A stretch of 64,000 bases of DNA from Paraconexibacter algicola (GCF_003044185.1 NZ_PYYB01000001.1:992001-1056000); one strand, 5' to 3'; counted from the stretch's first letter, positions 23,429-32,058 are shown. A program made the numbers and translations. Notes: generated by a model not told the origin, from the sequence alone.

Positions 23429-24343
23429 TCAGAGGCGGCCGTCGCGCGCGGCACGGACGGCCTCGACGAACGAGGCGACGACCGGGGACGTGTCCCGTTT
23501 GCGGAACGCGACGGCGAGCTCGACGCGCGGGGCGGGGCCGACGATGTCGCGGTAGACGACGTCGTGGCGGTCGAGCGCGCGGACGGACGCGGGCACGAGC
23601 GACACGCCGAGCCCGCTGGCGACGAGCCCGACGACGGTCTGCAGGCCCTCCGCCTCCTGGACGACCAGCGGGGCGGCGCCCTCGGCGGCGAGCGCGCGCT
23701 GGATCGCGTCGTGCTGGCCGGGCGCCGCGGCGGCGGAGAGCTGCACGAACCGCTCGCGCCGCAGGTGCACGAGGGTGAGCGACGGCATGCCGACGAGGTG
23801 ATGGTCCTGGGGCAGCACGACGACGACGGGCTCGTCGGCGAAGTGCTCGATCTCGATGCCCTCGGCGGACACGGGCGGGCGCAGGAAGCCGACGTCGATC
23901 TCGCCGTGGACGAGGCCGTCGACCTGGGCGGCGGTGCCGAGCTCGCGCAGCGTGAGGTGGACGCCGAGGTGCTCGGTGCGGAACCGGCGCAGCACGTCGG
24001 GCACGCGGCCGTACATGGCGGAGCCGACGAAGCCGATCGACAGGCGGCCGAGCTCGCCGCGGTCGGCGCGGCGCGCGACGTCGACCGCCTGGTCCATGGC
24101 GGCGAGCACGGCGCGCGCCTGCTCGAGGAACGCCTGCCCGGCGACGGTGACCTCGACGCCGCGCCGGTTGCGGATGAGCAGCTCGACCCCGAGGGCCTCC
24201 TCGAGCGTCTTGATCTGCTGGCTCAGCGGCGGCTGGGACATGTGCAGGCGCTCCGCGGCACGCCGGAAGTGGCGCTCCTCGGCGACGGCCACGTAGGAGC
24301 GCAGGTGACGCAGCTCGATGCGGTGCGGGGCGGGCTCGATCAC
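23429..24343 (-). CDS. LysR-family transcriptional regulator
   Basis: The 304-residue protein from GTG 24343 has the N-terminal winged HTH (IELRHLRSYVAVAEERHFRRAAERLHMSQPPLSQQIKTLEEALG) and a periplasmic-binding-like effector domain (about 95-300). It resembles the CatR/BenM/CynR type recognising small carboxylates, but the inducer is unknown. A G-run (GGGGGG) nine bases before GTG may act as a weak Shine-Dalgarno; an upstream TTG at 24358 is less likely. No divergent target gene is adjacent: the next gene upstream is on the same strand, so its regulon is not obvious. Confidence 0.93.
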   Translation of the reverse strand: MIEPAPHRIELRHLRSYVAVAEERHFRRAAERLHMSQPPLSQQIKTLEEALGVELLIRNRRGVEVTVAGQAFLEQARAVLAAMDQAVDVARRADRGELGRLSIGFVGSAMYGRVPDVLRRFRTEHLGVHLTLRELGTAAQVDGLVHGEIDVGFLRPPVSAEGIEIEHFADEPVVVVLPQDHHLVGMPSLTLVHLRRERFVQLSAAAAPGQHDAIQRALAAEGAAPLVVQEAEGLQTVVGLVASGLGVSLVPASVRALDRHDVVYRDIVGPAPRVELAVAFRKRDTSPVVASFVEAVRAARDGRL

Positions 24344-24364
24344 GGGCGTGCCCCCCAACGCAAC

Positions 24365-24388
24365 AGGGCCACTCCGAGAAGTGGCCCT
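24365..24388. terminator. Perfect 9-bp stem-loop (terminator candidate)
   Basis: AGGGCCACT (24365-24373), loop CCGAGA and AGTGGCCCT (24380-24388) form a perfect hairpin. It lies 146 nt beyond the last stop of the phytochrome operon and 22 nt before the LysR start, on the shared strand. It most likely separates the two units. The T-tract afterwards is weak. The remainder of 24389-24533 is AT-richer and has no recognised gene. Confidence 0.55.
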
Positions 24389-24533
24389 GACGTACTACGA
24401 GGGAGGAGAGGGTGCAACTCGGCGATCACCAGGATATGAGGGCGACCGCTGGTTTGAAGTTGCTCGGCAAGCCTACGGCGAAGGTGCACGCATCTCCAAT
24501 ATCAGATCCGGACCCTGTGAGAGGCCTGGCGTA

Positions 24534-24965
24534 TCAGTCGCGGGCGGGGATGACGGCGTCCAGCCAGAACGACCGCAGCGCCAGGATCCGGCGGCGGAAC
24601 TCGCCGGGATCGAGCGCCTTCTGCACGTAGCAGTTCGCGCCCCCACGGTAGGCGGCGTGCACGTCCCCGGGACTGCCGGAGGTGGTGAGGATGATGATCG
24701 GCAGCACCCGCAGCGCGTCGTCGGCCTTGACGTGCTCGAGCACCTCGCGGCCGTCGGTGCCCGGCAGGTTGAGGTCGAGGACCACCAGGCCGGGGGCGGC
24801 GACCTCCGCGTAGGCGCCGCGGCGGAAGAGGTAGTCGAGCGCCTCGTCCCCGTCGACGCAGCGGTCGACCCGCAGGTCGGGCTCGACGGCGTGGAACGCG
24901 CGGACGAGCGCCTCGAAGTCCTCGTCGCTGTCCTCGACCGCGAGGATCGTGCTGTACGCCGCCAC
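24534..24965 (-). CDS. Rcp1-like single-domain response regulator (second)
   Basis: This 143-residue receiver-only protein has the acidic pair in VEDSDEDFEALVRAF, phosphoacceptor Asp64 in LVVLDLNLPGTDGREVLEHV, the Thr in ILTTSGSPGDV and the Lys in YVQKALDPGEF. The long insert after alpha1 and the C-terminal FWLDAV helix are typical of Rcp1-type regulators served by phytochromes. No output domain is present, so it signals by protein contact or phosphorelay. It starts at GTG 24965, 47 nt after the stop of the first regulator, and closes the operon. Confidence 0.92.
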   Translation of the reverse strand: MAAYSTILAVEDSDEDFEALVRAFHAVEPDLRVDRCVDGDEALDYLFRRGAYAEVAAPGLVVLDLNLPGTDGREVLEHVKADDALRVLPIIILTTSGSPGDVHAAYRGGANCYVQKALDPGEFRRRILALRSFWLDAVIPARD

Positions 24966-25012
24966 CGCCCTGCACTGTACCCGGGACCGCGCGGCCCAGC
25001 CGCCCCGGCGCG

Positions 25013-25447
25013 TCAGTCGTCGCAGTCCGTCGGCAGGACGACCGCGTCGAGCCAGAAGCTCTTCAGCGCGGCGATCGACCGCTCGTAGTCGTCCGGGCGC
25101 AGGGCCTTGCGGACGTAGGCGTTGGCCCCGTCCCGGTAGGCACCCGTGACGTCCTGCGGCGCCGCCGAGCTGGAGAGCACGATCACCGGCAGCGCCCAGC
25201 CGTCCGGCTGCGTGCGCTTGAGCGTGGCGAGCACCTCGCGCCCGTCCGTGCCCGGCAGGTTGAGGTCCAGCACCAGCAGCCCGTAGCCGTGGTCGCCGGC
25301 CAGCCGCGCGAGCGCCTCGTCGCCGTCGCAGGCCCGGTCGATCCGAGCCTCGGGCGCGAGCCGACCGAAGGCCCGGCTGAGCGCGTAGAAGTCCTCGTCG
25401 GAGTCCTCGGCGACGAGGATCGGCCGGCTGACCGGACGCGCCGTCAT
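25013..25447 (-). CDS. Rcp1-like single-domain response regulator (first)
   Basis: The 144-residue receiver domain carries VAEDSDEDFYALSRAF, phosphoacceptor Asp61 in LLVLDLNLPGTDGREVLATL, IVLSSSAAPQDV and YVRKALRPDDYER, ending SFWLDAVVLPTDCDD. Its ATG overlaps the phytochrome stop (ATGA), giving tight stoichiometric coupling. It is the likely direct phosphate acceptor of the phytochrome kinase. It is clearly paralogous to the regulator that follows, sharing the DLNLPGTDGREVL core and FWLDAV tail. Confidence 0.93.
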   Translation of the reverse strand: MTARPVSRPILVAEDSDEDFYALSRAFGRLAPEARIDRACDGDEALARLAGDHGYGLLVLDLNLPGTDGREVLATLKRTQPDGWALPVIVLSSSAAPQDVTGAYRDGANAYVRKALRPDDYERSIAALKSFWLDAVVLPTDCDD

Positions 25448-27714
25448 GCGTCCGGGTCCTTCAGCGTGAAGCACATCTCGGTGCCCTCCCCGTGGACCGA
25501 CTCGGCCCAGATCCGGCCGTGGTGCCGCTGCACGATCTTCTCGGCGAGCGTCAGGCCCGCCCCGGTCCCGCCGCCGAAGCGGTCCCGGGCGTGCAGGCGC
25601 TTGAAGATCCGGAAGATCGTCTCGAGGTGCTTCTCGCGGATCCCGATGCCGTTGTCGCGCACGACGAACGCGGGCTCCGGCGCGCCCGCACCGGGCGGGG
25701 TGCGCGGCTCGTGCGTCACCTCGATCCAGTGCTCGTCCTTGTCGGGGTCCTGGTACTTGATCGCGTTGGAGACCAGGTTGTTCAGCAGCTCGCGGACGCG
25801 GACGGCGTCGCAGCGGACCGTCGGCAGCGGCCGCGGGACGCGGACCTCGATCCCCCGCAGCGACCCCTCGTGGATCGCGAGCGTCTGGGCGAGCACGTCG
25901 CCCATGTCCGTGTCGGCGACCGCCAGGTCGATCCTTCCGACGCGCGAGTAGTGCAGCAGCGTGTCGATGAGATCCTCCATGCGGCCCGCGAGCCGCATGA
26001 TCGTCGCGACCTGGTCGCGGCCCGCCTCGTCGAGCTCGGCGAGGTGGTCCTCGGTGAGGTAGTGGACGTAGTTCGTCAGGCCGCGCAGCGGCTCCTTGAG
26101 GTCGTGCGAGGCGATGAACGCGAACTGGTCGAGCTCCGCGTTGGAGCGCTCCAGCTCGAGGTTCAGCGCCGCGAGGTCCTCGGCGCGCCGCACGACGACC
26201 CCGACGATCGTGGACCGCAGCTCCTCGGCGGCCTGCAGCTCGGCGGCCGTCCAGGGCTGCGCGCTGCGGTCGACCGTCTCGCGCCAGAGCGCGAAGGACC
26301 GGCGCGGCTGCAGCCGCATCCCGTCCGGGGACTGCTCCACCGGCTTGGTCGGGTCGCCGCCCCACGACACCGTGCGCACGACCTCGGGCCGCAGCCACAG
26401 GATCCAGTCGCGCCGGTCGACGGACACCGGGGCGCCGAGGACGCCGGCGGCGACGTCCCGCACGTCGTCGAAGGACGGCTCGTCGCGCGGGAGGGTGGCG
26501 GTCACCAGCAGCGGGGACCCGTCGTCGCTGCGGCGTACGTGGCGCAGCAGCGCGTCGACGCGCTCGGGCGGCGGGGTGCGACCCAGCAGCACGCGCTCGT
26601 CGCCCACCTGCACGATCGCCCCGGTCGCGCCGACGACGTCGAGCAGCCGCTCGTCGCCGACGAGCGCGGACGGGAACGCCTCCGGCTCGGAGAGGCGGTC
26701 GACGAGCTCGCGCTGCACGCCGCGGATCCGCGCGCGCTCCGCGTGCTCCTCGCTGTCCTGCGTCGTGGAGAGGTGCAGCGACACGACCTCGCCGAGGAAC
26801 TCCGCGGCGGCTCGCAGCGGCCACGGGAGCTCCTTGCGGTCGCCGTGGTGGCAGGCGATCAGGCCCCACAGCCGGGAGCCGTCCATGAGCGAGATCGTGA
26901 GGGTGGCGCGCACGTCCATGTTCGCCAGGTACTCCAGGTGCATCGGCGAGACGCTGCGCAGCACGGCGTGGCTGAGGTCGACCGGCGCGCCGGTGTCGGA
27001 CCGCGGCGGCGGTTCGAGCACGGCGGGCTCGTAGCGGATGTCGGGGATCGCCCGGACCCAGTTGGTGCGGTAGAGCTCGCGGGCCTGGACCGGGATGTCG
27101 GACGCGGGGTAGTGCAGGTCCAGGAACGACTCCAGGTCCGCGCGGCGGTGCTCGGCGATGACGTGGCCGGACCAGTCGGGGGCGAACCGGTAGACCATCA
27201 CGCGGTCGAAGCCGGTCATCGCGCGGACCTCCTGCGCGACGCGGTCGGCGAGCTCGACGACCCCGGTCACCCCGGCGAGCCGGCGCAGCACCTCGCGCAC
27301 GCCGGCGTAGCGGTCGTCGTGCCCGGCGCGGTCGCCGGCGGGCACGAGCTCGAGCAGCAGCAGCCCGTCGTGGCGGTGGGCGAACGCGTCGAGGCGGCGG
27401 GTGTCGCCGTCCCCGCCGATCCAGCCGACGGCGATCGGTCCCGCGCCGCGGTCCTGGAGGCCGGTGAGCTCGCGGGCCAGGGCGGCGGCGTCCGGGACGC
27501 CGGCGGCCTGCGGCAACGGCGTCCCGAGGAGCTGCGGCACGGGGACGCCGAGCAGCTCGGCGGCGTTGGCGCTCGCGTGGCGGATGACGAGGTCCGGCTC
27601 GTCGAGCACGAGCAGGACGCCGTGGGGCTGGATCGCGCCGGGCACGTGGATCGGCTCGCGGTCGCAGGTGGTCAGGTCGACCGGGGTGCCCGCGGGCAGC
27701 GGCTGCAGGCTCAT
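25444..27714 (-). CDS. bphP: Bacteriophytochrome histidine kinase
   Basis: This red/far-red photoreceptor has 756 residues. Layout: PAS (about 10-115) with biliverdin-binding Cys17 in DLTTCDREPIHVPGAIQPHG; GAF (about 130-310) with LHYPASDIPVQARELYRTNW; PHY (about 315-505) with tongue motif PRRSFALWRETV; then a HisKA-type domain with FAFIASHDLKEPLRG (His about 537); and HATPase with LLNNLVSNAIKYQ, DNGIGI and GGGTGAGLTLAEKI. All core residues expected for chromophore binding and autophosphorylation are visible. It overlaps bphO upstream and a response regulator downstream (ATGA both sides), so chromophore supply, sensing and signalling are translated together. Confidence 0.97.
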   Translation of the reverse strand: MSLQPLPAGTPVDLTTCDREPIHVPGAIQPHGVLLVLDEPDLVIRHASANAAELLGVPVPQLLGTPLPQAAGVPDAAALARELTGLQDRGAGPIAVGWIGGDGDTRRLDAFAHRHDGLLLLELVPAGDRAGHDDRYAGVREVLRRLAGVTGVVELADRVAQEVRAMTGFDRVMVYRFAPDWSGHVIAEHRRADLESFLDLHYPASDIPVQARELYRTNWVRAIPDIRYEPAVLEPPPRSDTGAPVDLSHAVLRSVSPMHLEYLANMDVRATLTISLMDGSRLWGLIACHHGDRKELPWPLRAAAEFLGEVVSLHLSTTQDSEEHAERARIRGVQRELVDRLSEPEAFPSALVGDERLLDVVGATGAIVQVGDERVLLGRTPPPERVDALLRHVRRSDDGSPLLVTATLPRDEPSFDDVRDVAAGVLGAPVSVDRRDWILWLRPEVVRTVSWGGDPTKPVEQSPDGMRLQPRRSFALWRETVDRSAQPWTAAELQAAEELRSTIVGVVVRRAEDLAALNLELERSNAELDQFAFIASHDLKEPLRGLTNYVHYLTEDHLAELDEAGRDQVATIMRLAGRMEDLIDTLLHYSRVGRIDLAVADTDMGDVLAQTLAIHEGSLRGIEVRVPRPLPTVRCDAVRVRELLNNLVSNAIKYQDPDKDEHWIEVTHEPRTPPGAGAPEPAFVVRDNGIGIREKHLETIFRIFKRLHARDRFGGGTGAGLTLAEKIVQRHHGRIWAESVHGEGTEMCFTLKDPDA

Positions 27715-28259
27715 CGCAGCACGCCCTCGGTCTCCAGCCAGTCCTCGAGCGCCGCGAAGGTCTCCTGCGCCGCCCCGACCGTCTCGTCGGGGTCGTCGTC
27801 GTGCGCCGCGAGCGCCTCCTGGAACCGTCGCCACATGGGCCCGGTCTGCCCGCCGTAGGGCGCGAGGAACCGCACCGCCTGCGGGGCGGGGTCGGGGAGC
27901 GTCGCGCGCACGTGGCGGCTGATGCCCGCGCCGCCGAGCGTCGCGCCCTCCACGACGTACGCCGCGCCGAGCGCCCGCGCGGTGGTCGCCAGGTCGGGGA
28001 TCGGGGCGCGCCGCGCCGGAACCGGCGCGCCGAGGTCGCGCAGGTCGGCGCCGAGGCCGGGGAGCTTGCGGCGCGCCGTCAGGTCGGGGAGCGCGGCCCG
28101 CAGCCCGGGGTGGGCCTGGAGCGCCTCCTCCAGCGGGGCGTGGAAGCCGTGCATGCCGCGCAGCACGGCGCGGTAGTCGTCCAGACCGCGCAGCACGCCC
28201 GGCAGGCCGAGCCGCCGCTCGAGCCGGTGGTGAGCGACGCGCGTCGCAGCTCTCAGCAT
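27711..28259 (-). CDS. bphO: Biliverdin-producing heme oxygenase (BphO)
   Basis: It opens heme to biliverdin, the chromophore of the adjacent phytochrome. The 182-residue all-helical protein has the proximal heme His near the N-terminus (AATRVAHHRLERRLG, His10/11), DDYRAVLRGMHGFHAPLE, and the distal-helix block GAAYVVEGATLGGAGISRHV with the flexible GxxLGG stretch of heme oxygenases. Length is typical of bacterial BphO. First gene of the four-gene light-sensing operon. A TAGGGT hexamer (28284-28289, minus strand) 24 nt upstream is a probable -10, with a short leader. Confidence 0.93.
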   Translation of the reverse strand: MLRAATRVAHHRLERRLGLPGVLRGLDDYRAVLRGMHGFHAPLEEALQAHPGLRAALPDLTARRKLPGLGADLRDLGAPVPARRAPIPDLATTARALGAAYVVEGATLGGAGISRHVRATLPDPAPQAVRFLAPYGGQTGPMWRRFQEALAAHDDDPDETVGAAQETFAALEDWLETEGVLR

Positions 28260-28342
28260 GGGGGCGAGCGTCTCGATCGCCCGACCCTAGCGCGCCGCCC
28301 CCGGCGGCCGAGCGGTGCGCGGCACGACGGGGCGCCATCCCC

Positions 28343-28348
28343 TAGCCT
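28343..28348 (+). promoter_or_regulatory. -10-like TAGCCT before the lipoprotein gene
   Basis: TAGCCT ends 8 nt before GTG 28357 and there is no Shine-Dalgarno. It is identical to the hexamer and spacing before lipA. Confidence 0.45.
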
Positions 28349-28356
28349 CCGGCGCC

Positions 28357-28875
28357 GTGCGCACCACGTCCCGCCGACCGGCCGTCCTGCTGCTCGTGCT
28401 CCTCGCCGGGATCCCGGCGGCCGGCTGCGGGAAGGGCGAGCTCGTCCTCGACGGCGACCGCGAGCCCGCCTCCGCCGCGCCACCCGCCCCCGCCCCGTCC
28501 TCGAGCGCGGCGGTCCGGGCCGCGATCCCGGACGGGCTCGCCGCCCCCGAGCGCGGCGCGGCCGAGATCGTCCTGAAGTACGCGCGGGCCGTCGCCGACG
28601 GCGACTACGCGCGGGCGTGCGCGACGCGCGTGCGCGCGGAGCGCACGCGCCTCGCCCGCGCGTCTGGCACGTGCGAGCGCGCACTGCTGCTGAACTTCCG
28701 CGGCCGCCCGCGCGAGCTGTTCGCGACGATGGAGGTCGCCGCCGTGCGCATCCGCGGGGACCTCGCAGGTGTCGACCTGCGCCAGCCCGGCGGCCGCACC
28801 GAGCTCACCCTCGTCGCGCGACGGGTGCGCGAGCGCTGGCGCGTCGAGGACGTGCCCGACGCGCGCAAGCCCTGA
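28357..28875 (+). CDS. Hypothetical lipoprotein
   Basis: The 172-residue product from GTG 28357 has a lipoprotein signal (hydrophobic 8-22, lipobox AGIPAAGC near residue 24), then a Pro/Ala/Ser linker. A globular domain (about 65-172) begins AAEIVLKYARAVADGDYARACATRV, reminiscent of NTF2-like/DUF4878 folds, and ends in a beta hairpin LTLVARRVRERWRVEDVPD. Two Cys flank the helical part. It is probably anchored outside the membrane. No precise family is assigned. Confidence 0.7.
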   Translation: MRTTSRRPAVLLLVLLAGIPAAGCGKGELVLDGDREPASAAPPAPAPSSSAAVRAAIPDGLAAPERGAAEIVLKYARAVADGDYARACATRVRAERTRLARASGTCERALLLNFRGRPRELFATMEVAAVRIRGDLAGVDLRQPGGRTELTLVARRVRERWRVEDVPDARKP

Positions 28876-28902
28876 AGGCGCGTGGGTTGCCCGGGCGACG
28901 GG

Positions 28903-28908
28903 TAGGAC
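28903..28908 (+). promoter_or_regulatory. -10-like TAGGAC before the secreted inhibitor-like gene
   Basis: TAGGAC ends 7 nt before ATG 28916 without a Shine-Dalgarno. It is a weaker match because the last base is C instead of T. Confidence 0.35.
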
Positions 28909-28915
28909 GGCGATC

Positions 28916-29365
28916 ATGCCCGCCCGACCGCTCGTCCTCGCCGCGTCCATGCTCACCCTCGCGGTCGTCCTGCTCGCCCCCGGCGGCGGTCCGGCCGCCC
29001 CGGCGGACGCGGACGCCGCCAAGCCCATCCGGGTGTCGCTGAGCTTCTCGTTCCAGCGGGACGCCGGTGCCCGGCTGCGCCAGGCGACGCTCATCTGCGA
29101 GCCCGACGGACGCATCACCGCCTCCGGGTGGCTCGCCAACCGTCCGAAGCGCGCGTGCGAGGTGGCCCGGCGCCAGACGAGCCTGCTGCTGGCCGGCCCG
29201 GCCCGCGGTGAGGGCGGGACCTGCCTGTCGCAGGTCTACGGGCCGCAGCGCGGCCGGATCTACGGGACGCTCGCGTCGCGTGGCGTCAACCGCGCGGTGT
29301 CGCGGACCGACAGCTGCCGCGAGCGCTTCTACCAGGCGGTGCGACCGCTGTTTCCGAAGGGCTGA
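28916..29365 (+). CDS. Secreted protein resembling subtilisin-inhibitor-like (SSI) proteins
   Basis: The 149-residue protein has a Sec signal peptide (about 1-35). The mature part begins with a beta strand (IRVSLSFSF), then ATLICEPDG, ACEVARRQTSLLLAG, GTCLSQVYGPQRGRIYGTL and TDSCRERFYQAVRPLF. The four Cys and the order LxCxPxG - ACxxL - CxxxYxPxxxxxxG - CxxxxxxxxxF match the Streptomyces subtilisin inhibitor pattern, in which the loop after the third Cys carries the protease-binding site. This is pattern recognition, not a search result. It might instead be an unrelated disulfide-rich secreted protein. Confidence 0.6.
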   Translation: MPARPLVLAASMLTLAVVLLAPGGGPAAPADADAAKPIRVSLSFSFQRDAGARLRQATLICEPDGRITASGWLANRPKRACEVARRQTSLLLAGPARGEGGTCLSQVYGPQRGRIYGTLASRGVNRAVSRTDSCRERFYQAVRPLFPKG

Positions 29366-29374
29366 CCGACCGAG

Positions 29375-29447
29375 TGGAGCCAGACGGATTCGAACCGACG
29401 ACTTCCTGCTTGCAAAGCAGGCGCTCTACCAACTGAGCTATGGCCCC
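29375..29447 (-). tRNA. tRNA-Ala (anticodon TGC)
   Basis: On the minus strand a 73-nt cloverleaf reads GGGGCCA acceptor, D-arm GCTC-AGTTGGTA-GAGC, anticodon stem CTGCT/AGCAG with loop TTTGCAA (anticodon TGC), T-arm with GGTTCGAATCC, and TGGCTCC plus discriminator A. CCA is not encoded. It lies 14 nt downstream of the patatin gene on the same strand. Confidence 0.97.
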
Positions 29448-29461
29448 GCGGTGAGCCGAGT

Positions 29462-30808
29462 CTAGCGCCGCCGCAACGACCGCCACTCGTCGATGGCGAG
29501 CTGCTCCCGGGCGGCCTGCGTCTCGACCTGGTCGACGTGGAAGTCGTGCGCGGCGTCCGAGCACCAGAAGCGCGGGTGGCGATCGAGCCAGCGCTGGGCG
29601 TCCGCGGCCCCGGCGGCGAGCAGCTCCTCGACGAACAGCTCGTCGAACAGCAGGAACGACAGCAGCTCGCCGCGGGCGCGCGTGCGGTCCCCGCCGAGCA
29701 GCCGGGACATGAGCGGGTAGTCGATGTCGCGCAGCCCGCGCAGGCCCGAGTAGCGCTCGCGGAACACGCGGTCGGCGATCAGCCCCATCTCGCCGCGCCG
29801 CTCCGGCGCCACCAGCGCGTAGGAGATCTTGCGGTAGGGCAGCCGGCCCCGCGCGGTGCGGTAGGCGCGCGCGGACCGTGACGTGCTCGACCCGGCCGCC
29901 GCGCCCTCCACGAAGAACGAGTTGATCGACACCATCCGCTGGAGGTCGTCGGAGACCTGGTCGACCAGGAGCCCGTCGACGATGTTCGCCGCCACGTCCG
30001 CCATCCGCGGGATCGGGGGCTTCTCCGGCGGCTGCGCGCGCGGCGCGAACGGCTCGAAGCCGATGATCACCACGCGGTCCGCGCCGAGCGCGAGCGCCGG
30101 CGCGATCGGGGAGTTCTGCCGCGTGCCGCCGTCGATGTAGAAGTCCGCCGCCGCCTTCGGGACCGTGACCTCCACGGGCGGGAACAGCACCGGGATGGCC
30201 GCCGAGGCGCGCACGTGCTCCGGGGACATCGAGGGGACGCGCACGTAGCGCAGGTCGTCGCTGGCCGACTGGCGCGGCAGCCGCCCCTTCGTCTCCACGA
30301 ACGCGACCGGCTGGCTGCGGGTGAGCGCGGTCGCGACGACGCAGACCGCGTCGATCAGGCCGTGCTTGACGTTGCGGTGCAGCGCCAGCCAGTCGATCCA
30401 CTGCGCGAGACTGCGCTGCAGCGGCGACGGGTCGAGCACCGAGGCGAGCCGGACACCCGGGACCTCGAGCAGCTCGCCGAGGAAGCGCGCGGCGACGAGC
30501 GGCAGGCCCGGCCCGAAGACCGGCTTGATGACGTCGGACTTGCGCATGTCGCGCCAGCGCGACAGGGCGATCTCCGCGATCTCGTCGGCGCCGCGGTCCG
30601 CCAGGGACCCCAGCAGCGCCGCGTTGATCGCGCCGACCGAGGTGCCGCAGACGATGTCGACGCGCTCGCCGCGCCGCTCGAGCTCCGGGAGCAGCACGCT
30701 GAGCGCGCCCGCCTCGTAGGCGCCGCGCGCGCCGCCGCCCGGGAGGACGATCGCGGTCTTCGGTCCGGTGCCGTTCGTGGCGGTGGTGGAGGAGGAGCCG
30801 TCGGGCAT
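29462..30808 (-). CDS. Patatin-like phospholipase
   Basis: This lipid acyl hydrolase has 448 residues from ATG 30808. Motifs: oxyanion loop PGGGARGAYEAG (about 23-34), nucleophile elbow GTSVGA (Ser57) and the catalytic Asp in DGGTRQNSPIAP. A long C-terminal region (about 290-448) beyond the patatin core is rich in charged residues and ends QLAIDEWRSLRRR; it is typical of large bacterial patatins but of unknown role. No signal peptide. A Ser/Thr-rich 14-residue head precedes the domain. Possible role in membrane lipid turnover. Confidence 0.9.
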   Translation of the reverse strand: MPDGSSSTTATNGTGPKTAIVLPGGGARGAYEAGALSVLLPELERRGERVDIVCGTSVGAINAALLGSLADRGADEIAEIALSRWRDMRKSDVIKPVFGPGLPLVAARFLGELLEVPGVRLASVLDPSPLQRSLAQWIDWLALHRNVKHGLIDAVCVVATALTRSQPVAFVETKGRLPRQSASDDLRYVRVPSMSPEHVRASAAIPVLFPPVEVTVPKAAADFYIDGGTRQNSPIAPALALGADRVVIIGFEPFAPRAQPPEKPPIPRMADVAANIVDGLLVDQVSDDLQRMVSINSFFVEGAAAGSSTSRSARAYRTARGRLPYRKISYALVAPERRGEMGLIADRVFRERYSGLRGLRDIDYPLMSRLLGGDRTRARGELLSFLLFDELFVEELLAAGAADAQRWLDRHPRFWCSDAAHDFHVDQVETQAAREQLAIDEWRSLRRR

Positions 30809-30904
30809 GCGGGTGGGAAGACTGTCGCAGCGGGTCCGGTCCCGGGCTTTGGCCCCGGGGTCCAGGCCCGTCGGTCGATCGTGGCCGTGCGGTCGAGCGG
30901 AACC

Positions 30905-31807
30905 CTAGAGGTCGGCGGAGAAGGTGTCGCAGCGCTCGGGATCGCCGCTGTCGTAGCCGCGCCGGAACCACGTCTGGCGCTGGGCGGCCGAGCCGTGCGT
31001 CCAGGTCTCCGGGTTCACGTCCGCCCCGGCGGCCTCCTGGATGCGATCGTCGCCGACGCTCTCGGCGGCCGCGAGCCCCTCCTCCAGGTCCCCGGACTCG
31101 AGCAGCTCCCGCGTGTAGGCGGCGTGGCCCCAGACGCCGGCGAAGCAGTCGGCCTGCAGCTCCTGGCGGATCGACAGGTCGTTCTCCCGGTCGGGCTCGC
31201 GCTCGCTGCGGGCGCGGACCTGCTCGTCGATGCCGAGCAGGTTCTGCACGTGGTGGCCGATCTCGTGGGCGATCACGTAGGCCTGCGCGAAGTCGCCGGG
31301 CGCGCCGAAGCGGTCCGACAGCTCGCGGAAGAACCCGAGGTCGATGTACACGCCCTGGTCGGGCGGGCAGTAGAACGGGCCCGTGTCGGAGGTGCCCGTC
31401 CCGCACGCGGTCGACGTCCGCCCGCGGAACAGCTCGAGGGTCGCGTCGCGGTACTGCTCGCCGGAGCGCCGGAACTGCTCGCGCCAGACGCCCTGCACGT
31501 CGTCCAGGACGAAGCTCACGAAGTCGACCTGTCGCCTCTCCGGGTCCGGGGCGTCGGCGTCGAGCGCGTCGTCGGTGGCGGCCGGGACCGTCGGGCCGCC
31601 GAGCTGCTCGAGGATCTCGCCGAGCGCTCCGCCGCCCGACCCGGTGCTGCCGCCGTCGCCGCCGGTGCCGACGAGCAGCGCGACGATGATCACGATGATG
31701 GTGCCGAGGCCGCCGCCGAGCTTGCCCGGCAGCGGGATGCCGCCCCCGCCGGTGGAGGCGCGGCGGTCACGGAGATTCCCGCTCCGCTTTCCGGGGCTCC
31801 AGCGCAT
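30905..31807 (-). CDS. Putative neutral zinc metallopeptidase (YpfJ family)
   Basis: The 300-residue protein begins MRWSPGKRSGNLRDRR, then a Gly-rich stretch and one hydrophobic helix (about 35-50). A Gly/Ser linker precedes a conserved domain with VYIDLGFFRELSDRFGAPGDFAQAYVIAHEIGHHVQNLLG (HExxH zinc site) and ELQADCFAGVWGHAA. This is the YpfJ/neutral zinc metallopeptidase family, membrane-anchored with the protease domain probably outside. The N-terminal MRW(x)PG(x)RS motif is also characteristic. Substrates are unknown. Confidence 0.92.
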   Translation of the reverse strand: MRWSPGKRSGNLRDRRASTGGGGIPLPGKLGGGLGTIIVIIVALLVGTGGDGGSTGSGGGALGEILEQLGGPTVPAATDDALDADAPDPERRQVDFVSFVLDDVQGVWREQFRRSGEQYRDATLELFRGRTSTACGTGTSDTGPFYCPPDQGVYIDLGFFRELSDRFGAPGDFAQAYVIAHEIGHHVQNLLGIDEQVRARSEREPDRENDLSIRQELQADCFAGVWGHAAYTRELLESGDLEEGLAAAESVGDDRIQEAAGADVNPETWTHGSAAQRQTWFRRGYDSGDPERCDTFSADL

Positions 31808-32058
31808 GCGCGGATCCTAGTGCGCGGATGGGAAAGGGCGGGGCGGCCGGGGGTTCCGACCCGGACGCCCCGAAGATCCCTTCGCGCCCGCGCGGCGTGG
31901 CGCGGGCGGCTGGACCAGCTGCGGGCCGGCGGTTCCCCAACGACCGGCTCGCGTGGTGTGTGCGTCCCTCCGGTCATCGGCGCGGCGACCGGTCCGCTGA
32001 ACGGGGATGGACGTTCGTCCGACGCGCCCCGGTGCCGTCCACCGGCGCGGATCGCGAC

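Noticed and set aside
24344-24533. Small gene in the AT-richer interval before LysR
   Set aside because: Open frames here run into the antisense of the response regulator, with no start signal and no coding-like composition.
31808-32058. Short plus-strand gene starting at 31828
   Set aside because: The frame continues as an antisense shadow of the acidic protein gene and shows no conserved features or promoter-to-start spacing of the local type.
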